Both the position numbers and the translations under genes were made by a program. 64,000 nucleotides of DNA from Aliiroseovarius sp. S1339 (GTDB lineage Bacteria > Pseudomonadota > Alphaproteobacteria > Rhodobacterales > Rhodobacteraceae): assembly GCF_023195695.1 (NCBI RefSeq), contig NZ_JALPQG010000011.1, positions 62,001 through 126,000 of the forward strand. Direction: 5' to 3'. Every line of letters starts with the position of its first letter. Position 1 is the first letter of the stretch. Below, in pieces: positions 53,451 to 63,946 of the stretch. The notes beneath the pieces were generated by a model. The model ran no database searches. It was not told the origin of the DNA and was given only the letters and a program-made list of their open reading frames with translations.

Positions 53451-54803
53451 TCAGGTTGATGTCGCCGCGGTTTCGACCTCTGCGACGATGCCGTCGACAA
53501 CTTCGGCCAGCAATATGTCATCTTCGCATTCCGCCATCACGCGGATTAGGGGCTCGGTGCCTGACTTGCGGATCAGCAAACGACCCTGACCATCCAGTTT
53601 CGCTTTTGCGTCGGAAATCACCGATTTAACGCTGTCTGCTTCAAGTGGGGTCTGTCCGGCCTCGTAACGCACGTTTTTCAAAAGCTGCGGGACGGTGTCG
53701 AACACCTTGCAAAGCTCGGATGCGGGTTTGCCGGTCTCGATCATGCAGGCCAGGAACTGAATGCCAGCCAGCAGGCCGTCTCCTGTCGTGGCAAAATCGG
53801 TCATGACAATATGCCCCGATTGTTCGCCGCCCAAATTATAGCCGCCAGCGCGCATCGCCTCAACCACGTGGCGGTCGCCCACCTTGGTGCGCAATAGCTC
53901 CAACCCTTCTGAGGCCATGAAGCGCTCTAGCCCAAGGTTCGACATCACTGTGGCCACCAGTTTGCCGCCTTTCAGGCGACCTTCTCTGGCCCAGTGGCTT
54001 GCAAACAAGCCCATGATCTGGTCGCCGTCGGCCACTTTGCCCTTTTCGTCAATGATCATGATCCGGTCGGCGTCACCATCCAGACAAATGCCCAGATCTG
54101 CCCCCGTTTCAACGACGGTTCTGGCCGCCAACGCGGTGTCGGTCGAGCCGCAACCCTTGTTGATGTTCGTCCCATCGGGCGCCACGCCAACCGGCACGAT
54201 CTCGGCCCCAAGTTCCCACAAAGTTTCGGGTGCGGTGCGATAGGCCGCGCCATTGGCGCAGTCGATCACAACCTTGATCCCGTTCAAGCGCTTGTTCTCA
54301 GGGAAGGTAGTTTTGAGGTATTCAGTATAGCGCATCCGGCCTTCGTCGATCCGCTTGGCCCGTCCGATGTTCTGGTTCTGCACGGGTTCAACGCCGTTAT
54401 GCACAAGGCGTTCGATGTCCGCTTCGTCATCATCCGACAGTTTAAAACCATCAGGGCCGAAGAACTTGATTCCGTTGTCATGGTACGGATTGTGCGACGC
54501 AGAGATCATGATCCCCAGATCCGCCCGCATCGAATGCGTCAGCCGCCCCACAGCAGGGGTTGGAACCGGACCAAGCAGCAGCACATTCATCCCGGTCGAA
54601 GTCAGCCCGGCGGTCAACGCGTTTTCCAGCATATAACCGGACAGGCGGGTGTCTTTGCCGATCACGACCCGGTGGCCGTTCGACCCATCACGGCGAAAGT
54701 GACGTCCAGCTGCCGCACCAAGTTTCAACGCCATCTCTGCGGTCATCGGCCAGCTATTGGCCAGACCGCGCACACCGTCCGTTCCGAATAGTTTATCTAC
54801 CAC
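53451..54803 (-). CDS. glmM: phosphoglucosamine mutase
   Basis: 450 residues starting with GTG at 54803, three bases after the folP stop. Active-site serine Ser103 in [12 protein letters not shown]. The metal loop is [11 protein letters not shown] and the sugar-phosphate site [13 protein letters not shown]. It makes glucosamine-1-phosphate for peptidoglycan and LPS. Ends the folB-folP-glmM operon. Confidence 0.97.
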   Translation of the reverse strand: MVDKLFGTDGVRGLANSWPMTAEMALKLGAAAGRHFRRDGSNGHRVVIGKDTRLSGYMLENALTAGLTSTGMNVLLLGPVPTPAVGRLTHSMRADLGIMISASHNPYHDNGIKFFGPDGFKLSDDDEADIERLVHNGVEPVQNQNIGRAKRIDEGRMRYTEYLKTTFPENKRLNGIKVVIDCANGAAYRTAPETLWELGAEIVPVGVAPDGTNINKGCGSTDTALAARTVVETGADLGICLDGDADRIMIIDEKGKVADGDQIMGLFASHWAREGRLKGGKLVATVMSNLGLERFMASEGLELLRTKVGDRHVVEAMRAGGYNLGGEQSGHIVMTDFATTGDGLLAGIQFLACMIETGKPASELCKVFDTVPQLLKNVRYEAGQTPLEADSVKSVISDAKAKLDGQGRLLIRKSGTEPLIRVMAECEDDILLAEVVDGIVAEVETAATST

Positions 54804-54806
54804 TGC

Positions 54807-55814
54807 TCAAATCTCTCTTTCCATCATTGCCTGTTGCAGACGGATCGCCTGCCGGGTCTCGAACGTATCATGGACCCTTAGGATCTGTGCCCCATTTTGA
54901 ATGCCGTGAAGCGCGACGGTCAGTGATCCAGCCATCCGGTCCTTTGCCTCGTCGGCCTGCCCAATCGTTCCGATGAACCGTTTGCGTGATACGCCAAGAA
55001 GGATCGGCAGGCCCAGATCGTGTAACAGGGACAGGTTCTTGAGCAAAGTCACATTGTGTTCCAAAGTCTTACCAAACCCGATGCCGGGGTCAGTCACTAT
55101 CCGCTCACGGGCGATGCCGCGACTGGTGGCGAATGCGATGCGTTCTTCCAGAAAGTCCATCACATCGAACAGCACGTCGTCATAGCGCGGGTCGTTCTGC
55201 ATCGTGTCGGGTCGGCCTTTGGCGTGCATCAGACAGATCGGCACATCGCGTTCGGCGACCAGATCGGCAAGCTCGGGATCGAAGGTGAAGGCCGCCACGT
55301 CGTTGACCATATTTGCCCCGACGTCCAACGCGGCCTCGGCCACGCGAGCCTTGCGGGTGTCAATGGAAATGGGTGTGGAAATTCCGGCGGCGCGGATTGC
55401 CAAAATCACCTCTGATGTGCGGCGGACTTCTTCAACCTCTGTCACCTCGTTCGCGCCGGGTCGGGTGCTTTCGCCGCCGATATCAAGAATATCGGCATCC
55501 TGTGCCATCTGATGCGCGCGCACGACGGCTGCCTCAATCGTTGCGTGATCACCCCCGTCCGAGAAGCTGTCGGGTGTTACGTTCAGCACCCCCATCACTC
55601 TGGGGCGGTCCATCGACAGGTCGCAGATCGAGGCACGCGGGCGCGTCAGCCGCGTCTGGTCCTGCGGCGCGCAATCCGCCAAGGCCATCCGATCAGGCGG
55701 GCAGCCACGACGGCGCAACAGCACCTCATCAAACCACGCCTGCGCCGATCCGGCCAGCGGCTGTCCGGTATATGGCGCACCAGAGCGTACAACGGGTTGA
55801 TGGCGCGTCGTCAT
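54807..55814 (-). CDS. folP: dihydropteroate synthase
   Basis: 335 residues from the ATG at 55814, overlapping the folB stop by four bases (ATGA, 55811-55814); a longer frame to 55889 is not supported. Signatures VMGVLNVTPDSFSDGG (near 73) and ILDIGGESTRPGA. The N-terminal extension of about 70 residues (before VMGVLN) is longer than in many homologues. It condenses pABA with dihydropterin pyrophosphate in folate synthesis, the sulfonamide target. Co-transcribed with folB and glmM. Confidence 0.95.
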   Translation of the reverse strand: MTTRHQPVVRSGAPYTGQPLAGSAQAWFDEVLLRRRGCPPDRMALADCAPQDQTRLTRPRASICDLSMDRPRVMGVLNVTPDSFSDGGDHATIEAAVVRAHQMAQDADILDIGGESTRPGANEVTEVEEVRRTSEVILAIRAAGISTPISIDTRKARVAEAALDVGANMVNDVAAFTFDPELADLVAERDVPICLMHAKGRPDTMQNDPRYDDVLFDVMDFLEERIAFATSRGIARERIVTDPGIGFGKTLEHNVTLLKNLSLLHDLGLPILLGVSRKRFIGTIGQADEAKDRMAGSLTVALHGIQNGAQILRVHDTFETRQAIRLQQAMMEREI

Positions 55815-56695
55815 GGCAAAACCTGAAGGGATGAGCCGTCTTCGCCGACCACCACCAGTGCCTTGGCACTCAATGCATCTGCAAGCCAAGCGGCAAGGTC
55901 GCGCGGGTCAGCCCCGGTCGGCCCGTCCACAGCGTCAAGCACCAGCTTGGATGGTGCCCAAACGCTGATCTGGTTGTTTTTCATGCCCCAGTCCAACTCG
56001 GTCCGGGTACCAACGACGACGCATCGCGCATCAGTGGCGGACAAGCGCCACGCGTTTTGCTCAATCGCCAATAGGTCGATATGCCTCTGCGCGGTTGCAT
56101 CATCAACCTGCGGGCCGGGGCTGTCGCCCATGCCGACACACAAGACAAAGGCGCGCGGGTCCGCGGCCAGACGGTCCAGAAACGAGCGCAGGTCCGGGTC
56201 GGTAAACGCCGCGCTTTCCAGATAGATCACGCGCGGGTTTGAGATTTTCGTCGCGCCTTCACGCGCTTGCGCTGAGACGCGCGTTCGCACAATCTCGACT
56301 CCCAACTTGCCAGGCCCACGATCCAGTTTTTCGATGCGCACAAATACTCTAAGCGGCTGGGGAACCGTCAAGATCCGGTCGGCAATCCGTTCAGCCAGAG
56401 TTTCCAACAGGTTCAGCCGTTCCGCCGCAAGCTCGGCCCCGATCGCTTCGGTGATTTTGTCATATGACAGAATGTCATCCACATCGTCGGTCTGCGCGCC
56501 GTCGTTTGGGGCAACCTCTGCCACGACACTGAAGCTTAGACGTTGGGTGGTGCCACGTTCGGATTGAAACGCGCCGATTTCGACGTCAACCACATGATCG
56601 CGCACGGAAATACGGTCAGGCCGGTTCTCGGCGTCTGGCTCAATACCTGCACGCTGTTCAAGTGTTCCAAAAGCAATGGATGCATCATCCGTCAT
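55811..56695 (-). CDS. folB: dihydroneopterin aldolase with C-terminal extension
   Basis: 294 residues from the ATG at 56695, preceded by GGGG; the frame to 56755 is not favoured. Residues about 28-140 are FolB (ISVRDHVVDVEIGAFQSERG, LSYDKITEAIGAELA, LLETLAERIADRIL, RIEKLDRGPGKLGVEIVRTR) with catalytic-type Glu46 and Lys123. Residues about 150-294 are an added domain with RVIYLESAAFTDPD and FVLCVGMGDSPGPQ that I cannot assign. The FolB step splits dihydroneopterin to hydroxymethyl-dihydropterin. First gene of folB-folP-glmM. Confidence 0.92.
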   Translation of the reverse strand: MTDDASIAFGTLEQRAGIEPDAENRPDRISVRDHVVDVEIGAFQSERGTTQRLSFSVVAEVAPNDGAQTDDVDDILSYDKITEAIGAELAAERLNLLETLAERIADRILTVPQPLRVFVRIEKLDRGPGKLGVEIVRTRVSAQAREGATKISNPRVIYLESAAFTDPDLRSFLDRLAADPRAFVLCVGMGDSPGPQVDDATAQRHIDLLAIEQNAWRLSATDARCVVVGTRTELDWGMKNNQISVWAPSKLVLDAVDGPTGADPRDLAAWLADALSAKALVVVGEDGSSLQVLP

Positions 56696-56796
56696 GGTGA
56701 CCCCGTCTTCGATGCGGCCACATTGCCCTTTTCCGGCACGTATTGACCAGCGCAAAACGACGGGCGGTCTGCGTCAAGCGCCATCAGGAAAACGGG

Positions 56797-57447
56797 TCAG
56801 CGATAGAACCGATGGACGCCGATTTTGGCCGTGCGGGTCAGCCGATTGGCCCAAGATGGTGCGACAGCGCTGGTGTGATAATGCGTGGCACCGCCGGTCA
56901 ACGCCCGTTCGGTTCCATCAAGCATTGCACGCGCGACCTTGCCCAAGCGTGCGAACGAACCTGGCTCATTGATCACTTCGGGCCGCCCATCGCAGGTAAA
57001 CGTAAACTGGCAGGCATATTTGCGCCCGGTGCCTTGTTTGATCACACCACAAACCGAGTTCGGATAACGCGGGTGTTCCACTCGGTTCATAATCACTTCC
57101 GCCACCGCAAACTGACCCTTCACCGTTTCGCCACGTGCTTCGAAATACAGCGCTTCGGTCAGGCAGCGCCATTCGGCGTCCTGTTGCGGCTTAGGCTGGG
57201 ATGACAGCCATTTCGTCGAATATTTTGAGGCCAACATCTCTGCCGATTTGCTTGTAGATCTCGGCGATGGCAGCGTGCCCATGGCCGCAATCCGTTCACC
57301 CGACATCGCCACAAGGCCCGCGCGATCTTGCAAAAGCAAACTGCCAAACGGGCTTGCCGCGTCCTGCGCGGCGGCCTGATAGGGTGTCACAAAAACTGCC
57401 AGCGTTAAGCAAAGGCTTACCGCCATCTTCTGAAGAAGCTGGTTCAT
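56797..57447 (-). CDS. SleB-type cell-wall hydrolase
   Basis: 216 residues with a signal peptide (1-27, AAAQ). Hydrolase_2 domain (about 90-215): [13 protein letters not shown] (Glu98 and Glu103, the likely catalytic acid) and [11 protein letters not shown]. Three or four cysteines ([23 protein letters not shown]) suggest disulfides in the periplasm. Probably a lytic transglycosylase-like enzyme on peptidoglycan. Single gene, convergent with nothing close. Confidence 0.9.
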   Translation of the reverse strand: MNQLLQKMAVSLCLTLAVFVTPYQAAAQDAASPFGSLLLQDRAGLVAMSGERIAAMGTLPSPRSTSKSAEMLASKYSTKWLSSQPKPQQDAEWRCLTEALYFEARGETVKGQFAVAEVIMNRVEHPRYPNSVCGVIKQGTGRKYACQFTFTCDGRPEVINEPGSFARLGKVARAMLDGTERALTGGATHYHTSAVAPSWANRLTRTAKIGVHRFYR

Positions 57448-57601
57448 TCGCTATCCCCCCACACCGGATAAACGTCATTTTTCTGGTAGCTTGATTACGA
57501 AAATCTCGGCGTTTGGTCCAGCCCAGCGGTTTTTCGCAGCACAGACATCGCGGTGAAAAGCAGTCCGGGGCGGGCGCAAAAATTGGGATTCCTGTTTTAG
57601 T

Positions 57602-60151
57602 TCAGCTGCTTGGGAAAGATTTTTCTATCCGACTTTCGATTGCCAGATGTGCTGCCGCCAGCCGCGCGATCGGTACCCGAAAAGGCGAACATGAGACGTA
57701 ATCAAAGCCAGCGTCGCGACAGAATCGGATTGATTCCGGGTTGCCACCATGTTCGCCGCAGATCGACAGGGTCAGATCAGGGTTCACGTCGCGACCGCGC
57801 GCGGCGCCCATCTGCAGCAGCTCGCCAACCCCATCAGCGTCCAGCATATGGAACGGATCTTCGTCATAGACGCCCTGCTCAACATATTCGCCCATGAACC
57901 GTCCCGCATCATCGCGCGACAGGCCATAGGTCATCTGGGTCAGATCGTTGGTGCCAAAGGACATGAAGGCGGCATGTTTCGCAATCTCGCCCGACGTAAG
58001 GGCTGCGCGGGGGGTTTCGACCATCACGCCCAGCCGATAGGTGAAACTCGCACCCGTCTCAATTCGAACTTCAGCGGCAACCGCATCGACACGCGCTTTC
58101 ACGATTTCGACCTCGCGCTTGGCGGACACGAGTGGGATCATCACTTCGGGCACAACTGGATCGCCCAGTTTGGAAGCCTCGACCGTGGCTTCAAAAATAG
58201 CGCGGGCCTGCATGTCATAGATTTCCGGCACAGTGATGCCCAAACGGACGCCGCGCATGCCCAGCATCGGGTTAAATTCCCGCAGACCCGCAACCCGGCG
58301 CTCAACATCGCGCAATGGCAGGTCAAGCGCCTCGGCCAATTCCCTGAGCCCTTCGCGCCCATGCGGCAGAAATTCGTGCAGCGGCGGGTCGAACAAGCGG
58401 ATGCAAACTGGCAAGCCCTGCATGATCTCGAAAAGTTCGATGAAATCAGCGCGCTGCATTGGCAGCAAACGATCAAGTGCCGCCCGGCGATCATCGGCAT
58501 GGTCGGCAAAGATCATTTCGCGCATCGCCAGAAGACGGTCATCGTCGATGAACATATGCTCGGTCCGACACAGGCCGATGCCCTCAGCGGCAAACATACG
58601 GGCGTTGCGCGCATCGGGCGGCGTGTCGGCATTGGCCCGCACGCCCATGTCGCGAAATTCGTCGGCCCAAGTCATTAGGGTCTGAAACCCTTCCCCAAGT
58701 TCAGGGGGCAACATTTTTACCGCGCCCGCATAGGCGTTACCGGTTGAGCCATCAATGCTGATGACATCGCCTTCCATGAATTCGCGCCCATCCTTGGTAA
58801 TCAGCTTGCCGAGTTTTCTGTCAAGCATCAGGTCCTGTGCGCCGACGGCACAGGGCAGGCCCAAACCGCGCGCGATAACAGCCGCGTGGCTGGTGATGCC
58901 GCCACGGATCGTCAAGATACCCTTGGCAGCGTGCATGCCCCTAATGTCTTCGGGACTGGTTTCACGGCGCACGAGGATGCAGTTTTCGCCCTGCGACGCC
59001 ATCGCCTGTGCGGCGCGCGCATTGAACACGATCTTGCCTGTCGCGGCACCGGGGCTGGCGGCAATGCCGTGTCCGAACAGATCGCGCTTGTCGTCCGGGT
59101 CAAACTGGCTGTGCAAAAGCTCGCTTAAGGCGCGCGGCGGGATACGCAAAACGGCATCCTCGCGGCTGATGATACCGTCCTCCGCCAGTGACACCGCGAT
59201 GCGCACATTGGCGCGTTCACTGCGCTGGACGCGCACGGCGTCAAGGATGAACAGCTCTTGGTTGTCGATGGTGAACTCAATCTCCATCTCTTCGCAAAGG
59301 CGGGTGCGGCAAAGGTCACCAAACTTGACGAGGTTGGCGAAATTCTCGGGCAGCACCTCCTCAATCGAGCGTCCACGCGGGTCCTTCGTCAGATACATGA
59401 CGTCGCGGTCGCCCGCCTCCGTCATTGCGTCGCGCCCCTGACTTTTGCACAGATACCGCCCGCGAATTTCGCGACGCCCAGTCTGCCCATCAACGAACTG
59501 GATCACGCCAGATCCGCAGGTATTCTGGCCGACGCCCAGCGCCATATTCTGCACCACAAGCCCCAGCCCAGCATCCGCTGGAGCGCCTTTGGCCTGACGC
59601 AACAGGCGGGCTGTCGTGCCTTCCCACGCCCGCGCCATGGACCGCAGAATTTCAGCCAGTTGTTCTTTGGGGTCTTGTGGGAAATAGCTTTCCGTTTCCT
59701 CTTCGTAAAGCTCAAGCGCGGCTTTCAGCGCGTCGGCTGAGGGGGTCGAGAAGACTTCGAACTCATCCGGGTCCAAACGCCCCACATGGACGGCATAAGA
59801 CTGAATAAACCGCAGATAAAGCGCGTTTGCCGCGACCTCTCCATGGGTTTTGATCAGCTTGGCGTGCACCGCGTCGTTCATGCCGATGTTCAGAATTGCG
59901 CCAGGGCCGCCCCAATCAGGATCTTCCGATGACGGGCGCACCGAGACCAGCGGATCAGGCCCAAAAAGGTCAAGCATCGCAGCAAGATCGGGCATATCCC
60001 CAGCGGAAATGCCGTGAACAGCGTCAAAGCTAAGCGCCACCGTGCGCGGCACCGGCATATCCAGCCGGATCAGGCGTTGCAGGCATTTCGCCCGCCCGCC
60101 ATGGCGCGCATTTTCGATCGCCGCGGATGGTGTGATCTCTGTAAAGGCCAT
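57602..60151 (-). CDS. ppdK: pyruvate, phosphate dikinase
   Basis: 849 residues from the ATG at 60151; the frame extends to a TTG at 60250 and an in-frame ATG at 60241, but no better ribosome site is seen there. N-terminal ATP-grasp region (HGGRAKCLQRL, SVRPSSEDPDWGGPGAIL). The phosphocarrier His is in LTIRGGITSHAAVIARGLG (about residue 420). The C-terminal PEP/pyruvate TIM-barrel has GIGLCRTEHMF, MLGMRGVRLG, FGTNDLTQMTYGLSRDD and SICGEHGG. It interconverts pyruvate and PEP with ATP and phosphate. The N-terminus is about 35 residues shorter than the plant-type enzyme. Confidence 0.95.
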   Translation of the reverse strand: MAFTEITPSAAIENARHGGRAKCLQRLIRLDMPVPRTVALSFDAVHGISAGDMPDLAAMLDLFGPDPLVSVRPSSEDPDWGGPGAILNIGMNDAVHAKLIKTHGEVAANALYLRFIQSYAVHVGRLDPDEFEVFSTPSADALKAALELYEEETESYFPQDPKEQLAEILRSMARAWEGTTARLLRQAKGAPADAGLGLVVQNMALGVGQNTCGSGVIQFVDGQTGRREIRGRYLCKSQGRDAMTEAGDRDVMYLTKDPRGRSIEEVLPENFANLVKFGDLCRTRLCEEMEIEFTIDNQELFILDAVRVQRSERANVRIAVSLAEDGIISREDAVLRIPPRALSELLHSQFDPDDKRDLFGHGIAASPGAATGKIVFNARAAQAMASQGENCILVRRETSPEDIRGMHAAKGILTIRGGITSHAAVIARGLGLPCAVGAQDLMLDRKLGKLITKDGREFMEGDVISIDGSTGNAYAGAVKMLPPELGEGFQTLMTWADEFRDMGVRANADTPPDARNARMFAAEGIGLCRTEHMFIDDDRLLAMREMIFADHADDRRAALDRLLPMQRADFIELFEIMQGLPVCIRLFDPPLHEFLPHGREGLRELAEALDLPLRDVERRVAGLREFNPMLGMRGVRLGITVPEIYDMQARAIFEATVEASKLGDPVVPEVMIPLVSAKREVEIVKARVDAVAAEVRIETGASFTYRLGVMVETPRAALTSGEIAKHAAFMSFGTNDLTQMTYGLSRDDAGRFMGEYVEQGVYDEDPFHMLDADGVGELLQMGAARGRDVNPDLTLSICGEHGGNPESIRFCRDAGFDYVSCSPFRVPIARLAAAHLAIESRIEKSFPSS

Positions 60152-60309
60152 TTTACCCAATTTCTGCACCGCAGCACCGCGGTCGCAAAACACCATAACG
60201 CGCGCGGCGTATCGCACAAGGGGTAGGTTTGCAGCCAGCATTGGCACCAAATGTCGCGGAACTCCCTTCGGCTACCCCGATCCGTTCGGGGTATGATAGC
60301 GCAGGGCCG

Positions 60310-62535
60310 TCAGCCTTCAATACGTGACAGGTCCGCAACGCCGGCGCAGATCATTCTGATACGCGATAGAAGATTCAGCCGGTTGCGGCGAACAACTTGG
60401 CTGTCAGTATTGATCTGCACCGCGTCAAAGAATGCGTCGATGGGTGCGCGCAGATCCGCCATGGCGTGCATGGCGGCGGCGAAATCTTCGGCCTCCATCG
60501 CGGGTTTGATGGCAGCCTCGGCGGTGTCGAGCGCGGCGAACAGGGCTTTTTCCTCGTCCGCCTCGGCGAATTTCACATCGGCCCCATAGGAGTATTCGAC
60601 ACCGTCGTTCTCTTCCGACTGTGCCAGAATGTTGCTGGAGCGTTTGACGCCTTGCAGCAGGTTTTCGCCATCATTGGTGGCCAGAAAGGCGGTCAGGGCT
60701 TCGGCGCGTTTCACAAGCAGGGTCAGGTCGTCATTGCCCGGCATGGCAAGACAAGCATCAATCACATCATGACGCACGCCCTTGTCGCGCAGATAGACTT
60801 TCAGGCGGTCGTGGAAGAAGCCCAGCAGGTCTTGCGACGTATCGGGCAGGCTTTTCTTCACCTCCTCCAATCGCTTGGACAGGTCGCCATCAAAATGGTC
60901 CAGCACTGTTCGGATCGCTGCGCCAAACACGCCATGTTGCGCGATTTCATTGTCGAGGTCTTGCAAAAGTGCTTTGCGAACGGTGCCGTTTTCGTTCAGC
61001 TCGATTTCATGGCGCAGCAGTTGGGAATCAAATAATTGGTCCAATGCGATGCGCAGATAATTGTCCAGCACCAAACGGATCACCCCAAGCGCTGCCCGGC
61101 GCAATGCAAATGGGTCCTTCGATCCGGTCGGTTTTTCGTCAATCGCCCAAAACCCCGTCAGCGTGTCCAGCTTGTCAGCCAGTGCAACAGCAACCGACAC
61201 GGGCGCAGACGGCACGTCATCGGTTGGGCCAAGGGGGGAATAATGTTCGACAGCGGCATTCGCGACCTCAACCGGATAGCCAGCGGGTGCGGCATAATAT
61301 TTGCCCATCAAGCCTTGAAGTTCGGGAAATTCATAGACCATCTCGGATGACAGGTCGGCCTTGGCCCAGCGCGCGGCTTTTGCGGTCAGGTCGGCATCGG
61401 CCCCAATCGAAGGCGCGATGGCACTGGCCAGTTGGGTGATGCGTTCGATGCGTTCGCCCTGTGTGCCCAGCTTGTTGTGGAAGGTGACGTTTGACAGGCT
61501 TTCAAGCCACGGCGCGCCGCCGGCTTCGGCCACGCGCAGATCGTTCTCCCAGAAAAATTTGGCGTCCGCCAGTCGGGCCGACAGGACTTTCTGGTTGCCC
61601 GCCAAAATGGTCGCGCCGTGATCGGCGGTGTCGCGATTGGCGACGGTTACGAATTTCTCGATCAGGCCCGACTTGGGATTGCGCACAGAAAAGAACTTCT
61701 GATGCTCGCGCATGGATGTTTGCAGCACTTCAGGAGGCAGTGGAATGAACTCATCCGCAATATCGCCCATCAACACGACCGGCCATTCGACCAGCCCCGC
61801 AACCTCGGCCAGCAAGCCCTTGTCCTCGACGATCTGCAAACCTTGAGCGAAAGCAGCGTTCTGCGCTTCGGCCCAGATATGATCGGCGCGCTCATCGGGC
61901 GACAGGATCACCTTGGCGGCTTTCAATTTCGCTTCGTAATCCGCAAAGTTGATCACGGCGATACGGCCGGGCGACATGAAGCGATGCCCCTCTGTGGTGT
62001 CACCAGCAATGATCCCGTCGACCTCAAGCGGCACAACATTGGCCCCTGCCTCGTCCGACAAGATGCACAAGATCGAATGCAGCGGGCGCACCCAGCGCAG
62101 GCTGCCCGTTCCCCAGCGCATCGACTTGGGCCATGGGAAGTTGCGGATCGCACCCTCCAGCACCTCGGCAACGATGTCGGCGGCGGGGCGCCCCTTCTTT
62201 TCGATCAGCGCGAAATAGACCGGGCCTTTGGGGGTATCGCGTTCCTCTAACTGGTCGCGACTCACACCTGCGCCCCGTAAGAACCCTTCGATGGCCTTGT
62301 CAGGCGCGCCCACTTTCGGGCCTTTGCGTTCTTCGCGTGTGTCGGGCGACGTGGCCAACAGCCCCTCGACCGCCAGTGTCAGGCGGCGCGGCGTCGACAG
62401 CGCGGCGGCACCGGCATAGGTCAATCCGGCCTCGACCAGACCATCGGTCACAAGCTTTTTCAGATCATCCGCCGCGCGCCTTTGCATGCGCGCCGGAATT
62501 TCTTCAGAAAAGAGTTCAATAAGCAGGTCGGGCAT
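60310..62535 (-). CDS. glyS: glycine-tRNA ligase beta subunit
   Basis: 741 residues beginning PDLLIELFSEEIPARM, the family signature. Mid-region contains HQKFFSVRNPKSG. The C-terminal half has anticodon-binding-like helices (about 600-741). With GlyQ it forms the alpha2-beta2 enzyme. Five bases after the DUF6446 gene stop, so in one operon (glyQ-DUF6446-glyS). Confidence 0.97.
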   Translation of the reverse strand: MPDLLIELFSEEIPARMQRRAADDLKKLVTDGLVEAGLTYAGAAALSTPRRLTLAVEGLLATSPDTREERKGPKVGAPDKAIEGFLRGAGVSRDQLEERDTPKGPVYFALIEKKGRPAADIVAEVLEGAIRNFPWPKSMRWGTGSLRWVRPLHSILCILSDEAGANVVPLEVDGIIAGDTTEGHRFMSPGRIAVINFADYEAKLKAAKVILSPDERADHIWAEAQNAAFAQGLQIVEDKGLLAEVAGLVEWPVVLMGDIADEFIPLPPEVLQTSMREHQKFFSVRNPKSGLIEKFVTVANRDTADHGATILAGNQKVLSARLADAKFFWENDLRVAEAGGAPWLESLSNVTFHNKLGTQGERIERITQLASAIAPSIGADADLTAKAARWAKADLSSEMVYEFPELQGLMGKYYAAPAGYPVEVANAAVEHYSPLGPTDDVPSAPVSVAVALADKLDTLTGFWAIDEKPTGSKDPFALRRAALGVIRLVLDNYLRIALDQLFDSQLLRHEIELNENGTVRKALLQDLDNEIAQHGVFGAAIRTVLDHFDGDLSKRLEEVKKSLPDTSQDLLGFFHDRLKVYLRDKGVRHDVIDACLAMPGNDDLTLLVKRAEALTAFLATNDGENLLQGVKRSSNILAQSEENDGVEYSYGADVKFAEADEEKALFAALDTAEAAIKPAMEAEDFAAAMHAMADLRAPIDAFFDAVQINTDSQVVRRNRLNLLSRIRMICAGVADLSRIEG

Positions 62536-62540
62536 GTCGC

Positions 62541-63008
62541 TTACTCGCTGTATTTTTCGTTCAGTTGGTGCCAGGCGTAACCCCGACCATCGGGAAAGAT
62601 CGCGATGACGCGATCCACTCCGTCCTGAATGTTGCGTTCGCCCAGAAAGGCTATGGCTTCGCCAACCTCCAAGGCCGCGCCAATCTGGCTTGCGTCAAAG
62701 CAATCAAACCATCCAGGCGCGGTCAGGGGCGTAGCCTGTTCATAGACCTCGTAGGTTTCGGTAAGCATCGCAAGGCTCATCGTTGTGGTGAAACACCCAC
62801 GAAACCTGAGCGGCGAGCTGTCAGCGTCGATCCCCTGAAAGCTGTCATACAGCACGATTTCAGGCTCGCCCGTCACGACGTTCGTCATGCGCAATTGGGT
62901 GTCCAGCGACACGTCATCATAAAACGCATACACTTGCAGCCAATAAATCGCGACGCCTGCGATAAGTGCTATTCCCACAATGAATATCCCAATGACCTTG
63001 CCGCTCAC
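62541..63008 (-). CDS. DUF6446-like membrane protein between glyQ and glyS
   Basis: 155 residues from a GTG at 63008 that overlaps the glyQ stop (GTGA). One membrane segment at about 5-24 ([20 protein letters not shown]), followed by a soluble domain with two cysteines (FRGCFTT and [10 protein letters not shown]). Proteins of this kind, which I recall as DUF6446, are conserved in Rhodobacterales inside the glyQS operon. Function unknown. Probably faces the periplasm (N-in, short cytoplasmic N-terminus). Confidence 0.8.
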   Translation of the reverse strand: MSGKVIGIFIVGIALIAGVAIYWLQVYAFYDDVSLDTQLRMTNVVTGEPEIVLYDSFQGIDADSSPLRFRGCFTTTMSLAMLTETYEVYEQATPLTAPGWFDCFDASQIGAALEVGEAIAFLGERNIQDGVDRVIAIFPDGRGYAWHQLNEKYSE

Positions 63009-63946
63009 GCCGCGTCCTCGTCGGTCCAGCCGCCGGCGCGGGTTTGAACGAATGCATCTGCACACAACTTCGCCAAATTACGAACCCGCCCGATATAGGC
63101 CTGACGTTCGGTGACCGAGATCACGCCGCGCGCATCCAGCAGGTTGAACAGGTGGCTGGCCTTGATGCACTGGTCATAGGCGGGGTGCACCATGACGATG
63201 CGCTTGCCGGTTTTCGGGTCGATATACGCCTGATCAAGGATCGTTTTGCATTCAACCTCGGCCTCTTCGAATTGCTTCAGCAGAACGTCGGTATTTGCCA
63301 CGTCAAAGTTCCAGCGGGCGTATTCTTCTTCGGTCTGTTTGAACACGTCGCCATAGGTCAACGGGATCGGTGCGCCGGGATCATTAAACGGCATGTCCAT
63401 CACGTGATCGACGCCAAGGATATACATCGCCAGACGCTCCAATCCATAGGTCAGCTCGCCCGAGACGGGGTGACAGTCATAGCCGCCGACTTGCTGAAAA
63501 TAGGTGAACTGGCTGACCTCCATACCGTCGCACCAGACTTCCCAGCCAAGCCCCCAGGCACCCAGTGTGGGGCTTTCCCAGTCGTCTTCGACAAATCGGA
63601 TGTCGTGCAGGTCCATGTCGATGCCGATAGCCTCAAGTGACCCAAGATACATGTCTTGCAGATCGGGCGGGCTGGGTTTGATCAGCACCTGATACTGATA
63701 ATAGTGCTGCAACCGGTTCGGGTTCTCGCCATAGCGCCCGTCGGTCGGGCGGCGCGACGGCTGCACATAGGCCGCTGCCCATGGCTGAGAGCCGAGCGAA
63801 CGCAACGTAGTGGCCGGGTGGAACGTGCCCGCGCCGACCTCCATGTCATAAGGCTGCAAGATCGCGCAGCCTTGTTCGGCCCAGTAGTTCTGAAGCCGCA
63901 GGATGATCTCTTGAAAGCTTTTCGGACGCGTGTCGCTGTTGGCCAT
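63005..63946 (-). CDS. glyQ: glycine-tRNA ligase alpha subunit
   Basis: 313 residues from the ATG at 63946 (63958 is also possible; the reading frame stays open to the window edge, but no family residues lie above). Signatures: [64 protein letters not shown] in part ([13 protein letters not shown]), and [14 protein letters not shown]. It forms the aminoacylation core with GlyS, charging tRNA-Gly. First visible gene of glyQ-DUF6446-glyS. Confidence 0.97.
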   Translation of the reverse strand: MANSDTRPKSFQEIILRLQNYWAEQGCAILQPYDMEVGAGTFHPATTLRSLGSQPWAAAYVQPSRRPTDGRYGENPNRLQHYYQYQVLIKPSPPDLQDMYLGSLEAIGIDMDLHDIRFVEDDWESPTLGAWGLGWEVWCDGMEVSQFTYFQQVGGYDCHPVSGELTYGLERLAMYILGVDHVMDMPFNDPGAPIPLTYGDVFKQTEEEYARWNFDVANTDVLLKQFEEAEVECKTILDQAYIDPKTGKRIVMVHPAYDQCIKASHLFNLLDARGVISVTERQAYIGRVRNLAKLCADAFVQTRAGGWTDEDAA

